64,000 nucleotides of DNA from Sparassis latifolia (lineage: Eukaryota > Basidiomycota > Agaricomycetes > Polyporales > Sparassidaceae): the NCBI GenBank assembly GCA_018466975.1, contig CM031557.1, positions 124,001 through 188,000 of the forward strand, read 5' to 3'. Made by a program: the position numbers and the translations under genes. How positions within the stretch are numbered: position 1 is the stretch's first letter; each line of letters starts with the position of its first letter. Below, in pieces: positions 28,735-39,173 of this stretch. Below the pieces are notes generated by a model that was not told where the DNA came from, ran no database searches, and was given only the letters and a program-made list of their open reading frames with translations.

Positions 28735-29247
28735 ATGGGAAAAGGTGATTGTTTTCTGCAGGATATTGATTGTCTTTGTGCAGCCTTACTGATGGTGGTG
28801 TCGCAGTTCACGGCTCTCTCGCTCGTGCCGGCAAAGTCAAGTCACAGACACCCAAGGTCGACAAGCAGGAGAAGAAGAAGACTCCCAAAGGTCGTGCCAA
28901 GAAGCGGATACTCTACAACCGCAGGCACGTAGACTATGTTGCTGAACAATCACTTGTATCTTGACTCAGTTCTACAGATTCGTTAACGTTACAACTCTCC
29001 CTGGTGGCAAGCGGAGAATGTGAGTGACCACTTTGGTTCTAAGTTTTCCATGTTCCGCGTGCTTTCACTTTGCCCGCCTACGGATGATACAACCAACCAA
29101 TGCATAGTTCACACTGAATCACTTCTGTTGAGAACCATTCATCTTGTCTTTCGCTCCTATCTGATCCTTAAACCAACTCGTTATCCTTGCTGCGGGCATG
29201 TTCTGACTGGTCATCACTCTTGCAGGAACCCCAACCCCGAGAAGTAA
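28735..29247 (+). CDS. RPS30: 40S ribosomal protein eS30
   Basis: Four exons: 28735-28744, 28807-28924, 28978-29019, 29226-29247, giving 63 aa, the usual length of fungal eS30. The protein reads [20 protein letters not shown] at the start, then a Lys-rich stretch, RILYNRRFVNV, KRRMNPNPEK and a stop. No ubiquitin-like FUBI extension is present, as in other fungi. Intron 2 (28925-28977) must use a GC donor (AG|GCACGT) to keep the conserved RRFVNV; the nearby GT at 28929 would lead to a stop. Intron 3 (206 bp) is far longer than the others and holds a snoRNA. The protein is a small basic component of the 40S subunit. Confidence 0.95.
29078..29172 (+). ncRNA. intronic box C/D snoRNA, snR60/U80-like
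   Basis: It lies in eS30 intron 3. Elements in order: a C-box-like ATGATAC (29084-29090, imperfect), D' box CTGA (29114-29117), C'-like TGTTGAG (29126-29132), D box CTGA (29161-29164). The 11 nt GCATAGTTCAC just before D' are complementary to the 25S rRNA segment GTGAACTATGC. The 15 nt GTCTTTCGCTCCTAT before D pair with ATAGGGGCGAAAGAC through one G-U pair. Counting five bases from each box selects an A and a G, matching from memory the Am817/Gm908 pair (yeast numbering) guided by snR60 and human U80. Ends are approximate; the terminal stem was not clear. Confidence 0.72.
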
Positions 29248-29663
29248 AATTGCCCTCTGGGGGTTGATCGCGACGCAGCAGGCGTCATCGTCGGGTCTGC
29301 TGCCCTTCTGTATCCGCTACGGAACGCGTCCTGGAGTGTCATTGATGGAGTTGAGACGCGCATTGGCTGTATCATTCTTATTCCCACTGCACCTTATGTT
29401 CATCAGTTCATGCATAGTATGCCCATCTACAACACGATCATGATTTGAGGGCAATCGCCTTTCTGACCGCTATTCGTCGAGTTTTGTCAGAGAGGTGTCG
29501 CCGAGGACGGACTACGTCCAATTGCATGGCAGATACAGGTAAGTATTGGGGGGAATAGACTGCTCTACAAGGGAAGCTCGTAGTCGCTAGTACCCAACAG
29601 CGACGTGACGTGCCTGCTTTCCAAATATCCGTACTCAGATAAATGCTGACGGCGATACAAACA
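29248..29663. other. convergent 3' intergenic region, RPS30 / EMC2
   Basis: No coding signal beyond short chance frames; probably the two 3' UTRs. Confidence 0.5.
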
Positions 29664-30875
29664 TCAGTGGATCACAGTAGCTAGTGTGCTCATGAAGGAG
29701 GTATGGTCATTTGGTGGAGATGCACCCTTCACGTTGAGGTATGCTGTCCGCAAACGCTCCGTGGAGAGCTCGTCCAAGTTCGCGAGTTTCGCAGTGGTCG
29801 GAGCAGGCGTTTGTGATGCCGACGATGATGAATGGCGTGGCTCGGTGATCAATCGATGAGTGCACTGAGCGGTCGATCCGCAAGGTGAATTGATATGCAC
29901 GGCGAAGACGCGAACATACGCACCAACTTGACGCCGTACCATGCTCGCAGAGTCAGACTCACTGGTATCGAGTCCTGTGGGACGCCTTCCTCATCGTCTG
30001 TCATGTCGACAGCCACGAGGAACATTTTGAGGGAGAGCGTGATATCCCCGGCCAAGTATGCAGTCTCCGCGAATTGCAGGAAACAGAAGGGGTTCTGGGG
30101 GGACAGGAGGAGGGCATGCGATAGCGACTGAAGTGCATATGTGTACCTACATAAAGACAAAGAATTAGATGCATGGATAAGTATCTATTAAGAGATGAGT
30201 GCGTACTGTTGACATGACGCATACGTATCTGCGAGCTCAAGCCAGCCCTCCACGTCGGTGTAAAACGTGTCCAGCATTGCTGAGAGCTCTTCCACTGCAC
30301 GGTCAATCTTTCCCATGCGCCGCAGGACATAGGCTTTCCTCCTCCAAATAGCCTGCAGTGACCAACCACACCATGAGTCTGTCGGGGTGCATTCATATCA
30401 ACGTATGACGCGTACCGCCCTCGTCGAGTCCTCCTGCAACAACTCGTCGTAGTACTTCAGTGCAACTTCTGGAGGCTCTGTCACTTCCATTCTAATACCT
30501 TGGAGGAGATCAACGCGGGGGGATTGAGGGAACTTGTTGGAGATGCGTTGCAGACATTGCTATGCATAATCAAACGACTTCTGTAAATATCGGGCCTCAG
30601 ACAGGAACAATTCGCTCACGTCTGCGACCTTGAGCTCAGTCTGGTCAAACGCAGCTAATGTCAGCCTCTCCAGAGCATCCCAACCTGACGATGATGTGTT
30701 CAGCATGTCAACAGTCCTCCGCTGGGAAGCGTTGCATCTACTAACCTGCCTCGCCCTGTTTCGCAAATGCATCGGTTCGAAGTAACACGACGCCCTTCTC
30801 GAATGTCTCTCGAGACTTCTTCGTCTGTTGGGGGCGATAGCTGGCGAGTTTCTGGAGAGAGGTTGTGAGGTCCAT
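29664..30875 (-). CDS. EMC2: ER membrane protein complex subunit 2 (TPR protein)
   Basis: Six exons on the minus strand: 30875-30746, 30684-30620, 30559-30416, 30352-30207, 30146-29924, 29864-29664. The five introns are GT-AG and 59-63 bp; the product is 302 aa, near the 297 aa of human EMC2. Landmarks: MDLTTSLQKLASYRPQQ start, ERLTLAAFDQTELKVAD spliced to QCLQRISNKFPQSPRV, GIRMEVTEPPEVALKYYDEL, AIWRRKAYVLRRMGKIDRAV, GWLELADTYASCQ, HALLLSPQNPFCFLQFAE. The helical repeats are TPR-like. EMC2 is the cytosolic scaffold of the complex that inserts membrane proteins into the ER. A TAG that looks in-frame near 30560 belongs to intron 2 and is its acceptor. The gene is divergent from FOL1. Confidence 0.9.
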
Positions 30876-31034
30876 GGTGCACGCTGTAACGGCCGTTGCA
30901 GCGGGCGTCACATGCTTCCTCTCTCCCACTTTCTGCGATGCACCCGGGCCCGACGATGTTCTCATCTCCTCTCTCACACCGCCGTCCAGTCAAAATTTGC
31001 CAACCCAATAGCCGTTCTATCACTTAGAGTGAAC
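30876..31034. promoter_or_regulatory. short divergent promoter, EMC2 / FOL1
   Basis: Only 159 bp separate the two predicted start codons, so the promoters must overlap. No distinct TATA box is evident. Confidence 0.5.
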
Positions 31035-33829
31035 ATGGGCGTGAAGTTCTCGAGGTAGCGGAACATTTTCACCAGTTGGAATGGTGTATTCTAACAAGCG
31101 AACCTAGCCATACTTTCCCTCACAATACAAGTAATGATTCTCGCTCTTCAACCCTAATAGCGACTGTCGGAGATGCAATACGCATAAAGGATCTGACCCT
31201 GATGGTCCGTTTCATAGATGGTGCCCAATGGCCTTCGGGAACGACCTTACAGCCTGTGCTAGTCTCTCTGACAATGGCGCACGACCTCCACCAGGCTGCG
31301 GAAAACGATGATCTCTCTCACTCTATTGACTACTCGTCGGTCTTATCCTCCCTGGCTAGTTCATGTGCTGCCCCCTCTTCGTCGCTGGAAGTGCTGTCTG
31401 AACGCATTTGCGACACTTGCTTTACGTCCTATCCAGAGCTCGGGGAGCTGTATGTCAGTATCTCGCGCCCGAAGGCACTTCTGCATGCTCGTGCGACGAG
31501 GATCGTGTCCGAGTGGAGGAGGTCCCATCATGACCCCGTGCATGAAAAGTTCTTCATAGAGGAGCTCGATTGTCAGGCCATTGTGGGCGTTAATCCTTGC
31601 GAGCGAGAAGAGAAGCAACGCGTTCGCTTCAATATAATGCTGGATAGACACAAACGCCGTGCCCAATTTGATTTCCACGAAGTTGCGCGGAAAGTATTCG
31701 AAGTACGTAGTTTATCGTATTCGCAGACTAGCATTCACAGTGCCCTTATACAGAATGTTCAATCATCCTCCCATCTGACGCTTGAGGCTCTTGCTTCTTT
31801 GACTGCGCGCACCGTGTTGTTGCATACCGGCACCATTTCTGACCGCGTTACAGTCCGGGCGGCTAAACCGAGCGCGTTAGTTCTTGCAGAGGCAGCGGAG
31901 GTGGAGATCACTCGCACTCTGCGGGATTACGAGCCATCCTCTGCTTCGACGTTGAAGCAAACGCATGAAAATAATGTCACCCACGCACCGGCATCTCCGA
32001 CGCCGAGTCTGTTTTCGCTTTTGGCTGCACTTCCTGAACGATCTGGTCATGATGAGACTGTGTACGCGCATAGGGCAGCAATCGCGCTTGGTGCTAACCT
32101 TGGAGATCGCTTCGCGAATATCGAGCTTGCACTGCGCTTGCTGGAGATGCCCGATGGAACCGGGCGACCGCGCGCTGCGGTGGTTGACACCAGCTTCTTG
32201 TATGAGACCGCGCCAATGTATGTCACAGACCAGCCTCAATTTATAAATGGTGCTTGTATGGTCCGTGTCTCCGCGTTGTGCTGGAGGACAGCGATTCATG
32301 GCATGCACTTTGCAGATTGAGACCGATATGAATCCCCGCTCACTCCTCGCTTTCCTGAAGGATATCGAGGCAACCGTCGGCCGTGTCTCATCTTTCAGGA
32401 ATGGGCCGCGTGCTATTGATCTGGACATCCTGACGTTCGATGCAATGACTGTCGACACGAGACCTGAGTCAAAGAAGGACAAGCTTGATAACCTCACCGG
32501 CGAGCTTGTGGTGCCTCATCCTCGGATCGCGGAGAGAGAGTTCGTACTGAGGCCCTTGAGCGAGTGCGTTCAATCGTATCGGAGAAATTTGATTCGACAC
32601 TGACCGACTCGTTTAGTATGATCCCAGACTATGTCCATCCTGTCCTTGGCAAGCCAGTGCGCACTCTCCTCTTGGAGCTCGTTGCCAAGCAATCGACGGA
32701 CACTCCCGCCATGAGTAAGGTTGTGCCCTTCCCTCGCTACCCGTACATTTCACCGTCTATAGCCACGGTGACACCGGGCATTCCGTCGGTCCCACCGACG
32801 GCGACCTACTGGACGTTCCCTGTATACTCTTCAACTTCATCTAGACGCCCTCTGCAAAAGAGCTACGTCATGGGCACGCTCAACGCAACCCCAGACTCCT
32901 TCTCTGACGGGTCAAGGCACAACACTACCCCTGCGGCTGTGGCATATGCAACTGCATCCGTTGCCGGAGGCGCAGATATTATTGATGTAGGTGGATACTC
33001 GACTCGCCCAGGCGCTGCGTATGTTTCACCGGACGAAGAAATATCACGAGTTATCCCGGTCGTCGAAGCCATACGAGGCCTTTCCAGCGAGCAGAACACG
33101 GTATCAGCAGATGCGAGATTGAGTGCCCGGACAGCAGACGTGCCCATCAGCGTAGACACCTTCCGTTGGGAGGTCGCCGATGCTGCTGTGCGCGCGGGAG
33201 CAAGCTGCATTAACGACGTATACGCGTTCACAGGGCCCGCGTACCCGTTGGACATGTCCGCCGCAGAATATTTCCTCAAGTTTCGGGAGATTGCACGCGA
33301 ATTAGCCGTTCCTGTCGTGCTCATGCACTCTCGCGGAGACGCCGCTTCGAACAAGGACTACTCCGCGTACTCGTACGCTGCAGACTCCCGGGGGAGAGGT
33401 GCCGTCTTAGAAGGCGTTCGGGTGGAGCTAGGCGAGAAGGTCGAGGCTGCCGTGCGCGGCCGCGGCGGCTTACGGCGCTGGCTTGTCATCGTGGATCCTG
33501 GCGTCGGCTTCAGTAAGACGCTCGAGGGCAACCTCGAAGTCCTCCGCGCATCATCAGAAATTACCGCAGCACACCCGCACCGCCGCAATCCCCTCGCTGG
33601 CTTCCCGCAGCTGATCGGCACGTCGAGGAAGTCGTTTCTCGGCACCATTCTCGCGCAGCCCGACACTGGCGGCGCGTACGAGGGGCGGAAGACGAGACCG
33701 GATGAGCGTGGGTGGGCGACTGCCGCTGCGGTCAGCTGTGCGGTGCAGCAGGGTGCGGAGGTCATCAGGGTGCACGACGTCCTGGAGATGGGGGACGCTA
33801 TCAGGGTCGCACAAGCGTTGTGGAATTGA
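31035..33829 (+). CDS. FOL1: trifunctional folate synthesis enzyme (DHNA aldolase, HPPK, DHPS)
   Basis: Predicted exons are 31035-31054, 31108-31702, 31754-32260, 32316-32563, 32617-33829, giving 860 aa. The 20-nt first exon is inferred: the main frame has no early ATG, while ATGGGCGTGAAGTTCTCGAG followed by a 53-bp intron with CTAAC joins in phase. Two FolB-like domains come first (IRIKDLTLMVRF to about 135; EELDCQAIVGVNPCEREEKQ to about 260). HPPK follows from about 314 (IALGANLGDRFANIE; GPRAIDLDILTFD). DHPS runs from about 540 (GTLNATPDSFSDG; DIIDVGGYSTRPG; ISVDTFR; IVDPGVGFSKT; LIGTSRKSFLG). The enzyme carries out successive steps to dihydropteroate and is the sulfonamide target. The intron at 31703-31753 is in frame but interrupts a conserved segment, so splicing is preferred. 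Confidence 0.92.
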
Positions 33830-34256
33830 TACAGGATCAAGCTCCATTCCTGTCTCTCACTTCAACTGTGGACCTCGCATTGTGATCCACGCTCTGCTTC
33901 AACTGCAGACCCCTCCGTTACTTATCCGAGGGGATAATCCTTCCACGTGGACTTGGCAAAATTGTGCCACATGGTGAACGTTTGCTCGAAAGCCCGGTGG
34001 ATATGAGCGGCTGTTTGGCAAAGCCACCTCACAGGCATCAAGGGCGTTGGCAACTATATGGCCTCACATTCCGATGACCACCCTGTATCAGGAAAGTCTT
34101 CCAATGGAGAACGAGTAGCTACAGTCAACGTCCACTCTCTCCATGTTGGCTGGTGTCACTAAATATATCTAGTCCCAGCCACCCGTCAATGGAGAATATA
34201 AATTGATAAAAATAAAACAGTTTGAGTAGAAGAGGAGGACGCACTATGTGATGAAT
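33830..34256. other. convergent intergenic region
   Basis: No gene or repeat recognised between the FOL1 stop and the end of the deaminase-like pseudogene. Confidence 0.45.
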
Positions 34257-35722
34257 TCAGGTAATAAAAGGGGGCTGGACAAACCTGAGCATCTTACGAC
34301 GCACAGTCCGAAAGCCAGCCAGAATCTCTGAGTCGGGTCTCTGACCCGGACAAAGCGCTGTCAGAGGCACCGTCAGGGAAGTCGAAATTTCTTGGAGGAC
34401 TTCTGCGTCAACGGCGTTCCTCCCATCTCGCATATGGGCAGCTGCCCACGGAGAGCCCGGCAGCGCCCATGTTGCGTCTGGTCTGCCATTGGATCCGCTC
34501 GTCAACCAAGTCATTCCAAATTCTTTGTTGTACGCGTCAATCCACGTCTGCAGCACAAGCAGCTCCACTTGCTGCATCCGATGGCGTACTGCTTTGAACG
34601 TGCGGCAGCAAGCGGGCGGTAAGGTCCAAATGCAGATGGCGATGAGGACGATAGTGCGCTGAAGCGAAGGATAATCCGCAGCTCGGCGTGGATACACGCG
34701 TTGACCGTTCGCTGCTGTTCGCAATTGCTGTGCATGTCGGGGAATTTTTCTGAGAGTATACGCACCGTCTCCGGGGCGAGGGGATCTCCCGATTGAAATC
34801 CACGTTGCAGCGCATGCGAATAGTCTCCGCAAAGATTGATTTGGCCCTCTCCTGTGCCAACGAAGGGATCATCTACCCAGCGGTAAGGAATCTGTCCACC
34901 TGGAAACTGTCTCTTTGCTTTGCTCATGAGGTGTGTAACGCCATTGACGTATTGGCAGACATGGACCAACGCCGCTTCAACGTGTACGCCCTCATCCTGT
35001 GCCCCCAGTTCGCGAAAGCGGCATCATCACAAAGCTGCTTCAAGAATCAATAGTATAGGAACGGCTTTGGAAAATTGGAAAGCCCGATGTAGATGTGCGT
35101 GGAAAATTCACCTCCCCTAGCTGGAAGGCCGACAATGCCTGGAGCTTGTCAATGATATCGCCGAGCATAGTGCGGAATGAAGGCTCCCCATTCGGGTATT
35201 GGTCGCTGCGAAGATCCGTCGAGTTGGGACACTCTTTCGTAATAGACATCGTCTTGTACAGCGACAGTGCCGATCTGAAGTCCTCGAGCAAAGCGGGCTC
35301 GGCGATGTATTTGTGCAGGTTAAGTAGTCGCCGATTCATGTTTGCCCGGTAGCGCAAAAGCAGGATAGCAAAAAATTCAACCGCATCGTCATTCTCTGGA
35401 TCGGTGATGAAGCGCTGTGCAGCATGCTCGTCCTCTAGAGTGGGAGGGGCATTTTTTGCCAGAACGATGCTGGGACGCTCACGTCGGTCGAACGCAGCTG
35501 CAACAGCATCATCGGGCTCTCGAGTGGTTAGTGATAGGGCGACGATGACAAGGATCTCAAGAGTGTCAGCTTTGATCAAGCTTTGATATCCAATTCGCGG
35601 TCTCTGTTGTGTTGGAACCTATCCATTGTATACGGCATGTGGGGATCCGTGTAGCCCAGTTCGTACAAAAGCTGCAGCTGCTCGGAAATCGTCCTTTGGT
35701 CAGAGAAGGTATTGGAAGCCAT
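34257..35722 (-). pseudogene. fungal OTT_1508-like deaminase-domain gene, probably decayed
   Basis: Read from ATG 35722: MASNTFSDQRTISEQLQLLY, then ELDIKA and a stop. The frame resumes as KADTLEILVIVALSLTTREP after an 11-bp tandem duplication (ATCAAAGCTTG repeated near 35570-35590). A 115-bp intron (34997-35111) leads to VHVCQYVNGVTHLMSKAKRQ. The catalytic signatures are RTVNACIHAELRIIL (H-A-E) and AIGCSKWSCLCC (Cys pair). After the Cys pair a one-base frameshift near 34560 leads to WIDAYNKEFGMTWLTSGSNG and PGSPWAAAHM. The H-A-E plus SK-x-SC-x-C pattern is that of fungal nucleic acid/nucleotide deaminase-like proteins. Two frame breaks suggest a pseudogene; sequencing error is the alternative. 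The substrate is unknown. Confidence 0.6.
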
Positions 35723-36090
35723 GGTTCACGAAGAATGAGAGAGGTGAGGTGGGGAGATGAGCGCACCAAGCAACGATGACGACTGTGGTGGCAATGAGTG
35801 ACTCATATGCCATCGACCTGCAGCTGTACAGACTCCGAGTCCGTGTGATAAACCTATTATCGACTTGAAAATGCGCAGAGAGCTTGCACTGCAGCCATGT
35901 AACTGGGCTTGCCTCGCTGAGATGCTCGAATTGTTTTCTCCTTCTCTTCTACTATCGGTGTTGAAGTGACGTTGAATATTGAATAGTCCTTTGTAATAGA
36001 GGCTGAGATCATTATCGATGACAATGTCACCCGTGGGAAACCGGACTTTGAACGATGCCGACGGCAATTCGACGCACGAATCTTTAGCGC

Positions 36091-36484
36091 TCAAGTCGCG
36101 TGCAGCCACAGGCGCGTCTTACCTGTGTACAAGCTTCGCGTGCTGTAAAAGTTCTCATGGCGACAGTTCCACCTACTGACGACATCCAGGGTGATGGCGA
36201 CATATTCGGATCTGTACAGATGGGCCCTCAGGTACTCAGCCGATCCTTCATATCTCAGCCTGCCGGTGGCTATCCGTATCATTTTATGCATAACCGTCGT
36301 CTTCCCCTGGCCCGGCGCGATGGCGAGGAACAGATTCTTGCCGCGGATGAGGTCCATGCCATGGCATAGCTGGAAATCGCGAACTGAGGGAACTCCGCAC
36401 TTCTGAACGATCAGCGACTAGAGCCATTCTGAGGAGCCTTCTGCAGGGACATAGAGAATGGCGTGGATTACAGCTACGTAGCAT
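36091..36484 (-). pseudogene. fragment of a DEAD-like helicase N-terminus
   Basis: A frame contains RDFQLCHGMDLIRGKNLFLA followed by IAPGQGKTTVM, a Q-motif-like segment with a Walker A P-loop, as in RecQ-like or other DEAD/DEAH helicases. No other helicase motif is found nearby. Downstream (36109-35726) lies an unrecognised frame starting MAARDLSAKDSC. The piece looks like a partial, displaced copy. Confidence 0.45.
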
Positions 36485-37564
36485 ACATACAGAGTTGACG
36501 CGACTGACATCTCTGCCACCGACGCGTTTTGGGAATAATCATAGTTTATTGCCGATGACGCAGCCGTCCCTTCCGCTGTCTGGCACGTAGCTCAAAAACT
36601 CCCACGGGGGACTTCTCAGTGGGCTCCCGGATAATGATCCTGGACTAGCTCGCACGTACGTACCCCGGTCCGAGTGCGCATGCCACCGCACAGCGATATG
36701 CTCACAAGCACCGCAGCCACATAGCCCTCGCCCACCACTCTCCCTAAGTACTTACCACTCTCCCCCCACGCACTTCCACTCATTCCGCGTGACCACTGGT
36801 GGCACTTGCCTCGTCCTGTGAGTCGCCGCCTATCCACCTAACTTGCTTATCCTCCCCACCCACAGCCACTGCACGCCATCTCGATGGCGCGAGATACGGT
36901 CGGCCCTGGCGTGAGCGCGACGCTCCTCGACTTCGCCGCGCTTATCTGCCCGCGGTGTTCTGGCTTATCCAGCCCTCCCCATCCTGTGCGACGGGCGTCC
37001 GCACATGACCAACCGCAATGCGCGCAGAACGCGACACCACCTAAGCGTTAGCGTACGTTCCTTTAACGAAGTTAGGTTAGGAAGTGCTCTTTCCCATCTC
37101 CCCGGTCCACGCGTCTAGCACCACGCTGCCAAGCAGAAAGGCCTCCGTCGCGCACCTTGGCACGCACGACCTCCTCTGACGTTGCTACGAGTACACATAC
37201 GCGCCCAGGGGAACGGGCGTGCACGTCTGGCGTCGGTCGCGCTCGGGCTGCACACGTTGTGCCCATCAATTATGCATATGTGCATACCATCCCATCCATG
37301 TGCATACCATAGCCGCTGGCGGGAGCAGACACCTGATGGCTTCGCTGACTGTATCAAGCCTTTGCGTGCGCATCGATACAGCGTGAACGATGTGTCGGTA
37401 GCAACTCGTTGCATCCACTCGCGGAGTTTTCGCTCCGTAATTATCTGCGCCATACGCCCGACTCTCGGTACTACGCAATCTGGTACAAGACGCCCTATTT
37501 CAATTGGGCACGTACCTGCAGCTTGCAGCCGAGGAGCGTTCATTTATTGCGACAGACGGTCCCC
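36485..37564. other. no gene recognised
   Basis: Frames on both strands are short and show no family motif, splice pattern or repeat that I could support. Confidence 0.45.
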
Positions 37565-38041
37565 ATGGCGCTAATTACCGGTCTCGGGATCGCGTTCATG
37601 GTCATCGACGTGCATGCTGCACATACCGTGGTTGCTGGTGCACATCCGTCGAGTGCGACCGTGTATGGTGGGACTTTTTCCCGGCTCGGAGATGATGTAT
37701 CCGGTATGGAGACACCGCAACTAGGTGTGGAATTCGGGCGTATTCATGCTTACGATTGTGATCTAAATATCTCCCAAACGACTTTCTACCACAGAGAACC
37801 TTTCAGTACCACTACGTGTATGCAATCCGCACTCGATCGCAAACTCAGCGAGCACGCCCGCATGTTTAGGCTTAGACTCCGCGATACGGTGTTCGGGCCA
37901 TATTCTCGGCTTTCGGTGCTACGGAAGTACTACGCTACAAGGACTTCCTTCAAGTCGTCACGCATTTGCAAATCAGACTTGATAAGCACTTGCTTACTGC
38001 TGACCGTTAACGATGGGGTTCACGTTCATCTCACTCTTTAA
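37565..38041 (+). CDS. possible small secreted protein (low confidence)
   Basis: A 158-codon frame starts MALITGLGIAFMVIDVHAAH, which resembles a signal peptide, and continues without known motifs to VHVHLTL and a stop. It has five Cys. There are no introns and no recognised relatives. It may be a chance ORF in an otherwise empty region. Confidence 0.25.
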   Translation: MALITGLGIAFMVIDVHAAHTVVAGAHPSSATVYGGTFSRLGDDVSGMETPQLGVEFGRIHAYDCDLNISQTTFYHREPFSTTTCMQSALDRKLSEHARMFRLRLRDTVFGPYSRLSVLRKYYATRTSFKSSRICKSDLISTCLLLTVNDGVHVHLTL

Positions 38042-38402
38042 GTTTTTGGTTGGCAAGATTCGCCAATTTCTATATTTTTATTCTTTTTTTGGGTTTTGCT
38101 AAGGGTGTGTACGTGCCATGAAACTAGAAAGGACGAGTATACAACTAAGAACTGAGGGAGATGGACTCTAAGCATGACCACAATGTGTCCTAAAACCAAA
38201 CCGAATGCACAGCAAGGACAAAGCAAGGCTACGATAGAGAGCTGCAACACACCGCGACATATGGTTCAACAGCAGAAACAAAGCTGGATAGCATGAATCT
38301 TTGGTGCGTGGCCTAGAGGATGATTGCATGTTGACAAAAACATCACGCAAGACGACGCAGTACTCGATACCTACCGGACCGGCGACCACATCCAATCCAC
38401 TA

Positions 38403-39173
38403 TTAAGCACCTGCGCCTCGGCAATTGTCGCGCATGTGCTTCACCAACACATCACCTCTAGCATACATCTTCAGGCATTTCTCGCACTTCACGGCAGTCG
38501 AGCGCAGATGCGTCGACGCTATGTGCCTGCCAAAGCCACTGGCCATGACCTCGCGGTCACATGACTCGCCTCCGCTATGCCACTTGCAAGGCCGTCTCTC
38601 CCGTTTCCCGGTACTGGGGAGGTGATAGCGTCTCAGGTGGCGCTGGATACCACCAGGGGACAGGTCCGCCAACGATCTACCGCACCCACCATCCCACTGG
38701 CAAACCGCGGACGGGGCGGAATTGTTCGAGGTGATCGGGGAGTCAGATACAAGAGGCAGTGAGCGCATTTCGTTGGAGTCAAAGCCGGGCTATGGCAGAC
38801 GTGAGGATCATTCAAATACTTGGATCATGAGAGGAGCATACCTGCGTGGACGGCGAGGGCACTCCAGGTAGACCAATGATGGGGAGACACTGGGCTTCGG
38901 CATGATGTGCAGCCATCTCAGTAACGTTAGACATCGCATCAGGGCCCAATATCGGATGGTACGGCGCGACTCTCTCTACCGGATCTTGGAGTATGATGTC
39001 GCTGGGAACTGGCACACCCATGGAATAGAGAAGAAGCTTCCACAGGGGATCCGCCAGTGTCCAAGGAGCTCCGAGACCTGGCTGTTCGGTACCTACTTGC
39101 GATGAGGAAGGGGAGACAATGTGTTGCTGTCGAATGGTCTCTGCCACAGGACCAAGAACGAAGGCGGGGTTGA
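38403..39173 (-). CDS. C2H2-like zinc-finger protein (start uncertain)
   Basis: Two exons are clear: about 39173-38842 and 38789-38403, with a 52-bp GT-AG intron. The second exon carries three zinc-binding units: CQWDGGCGRSL...IQRHLRRYH, CKWHSGGESCDR...GRHIASTH and CEKCLKMYARGD...KHMRDNC, the last ending in Cys rather than His. This arrangement is typical of small basidiomycete C2H2-like proteins. The first exon is Pro/Ser rich (LGAPWTLADPLWKLLLYSMG). No ATG opens its frame; a further exon, possibly starting MQFRRDMVQDRRV near 39431, is likely. DNA binding is probable but not shown. Confidence 0.6.

Noticed and set aside
30540..30620. Apparent in-frame TAG stop in EMC2
   Set aside because: A 60-bp GT-AG intron (30560-30619) ends exactly at this TAG; splicing gives LKVAD joined to QCLQRIS, which fits the family, so the gene is intact.
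31076..31107. FOL1 starting at a TTG codon at 31076
   Set aside because: A non-ATG start is unlikely in a fungal nuclear gene; a 20-nt exon from ATG 31035 with a 53-bp intron containing CTAAC joins in phase.
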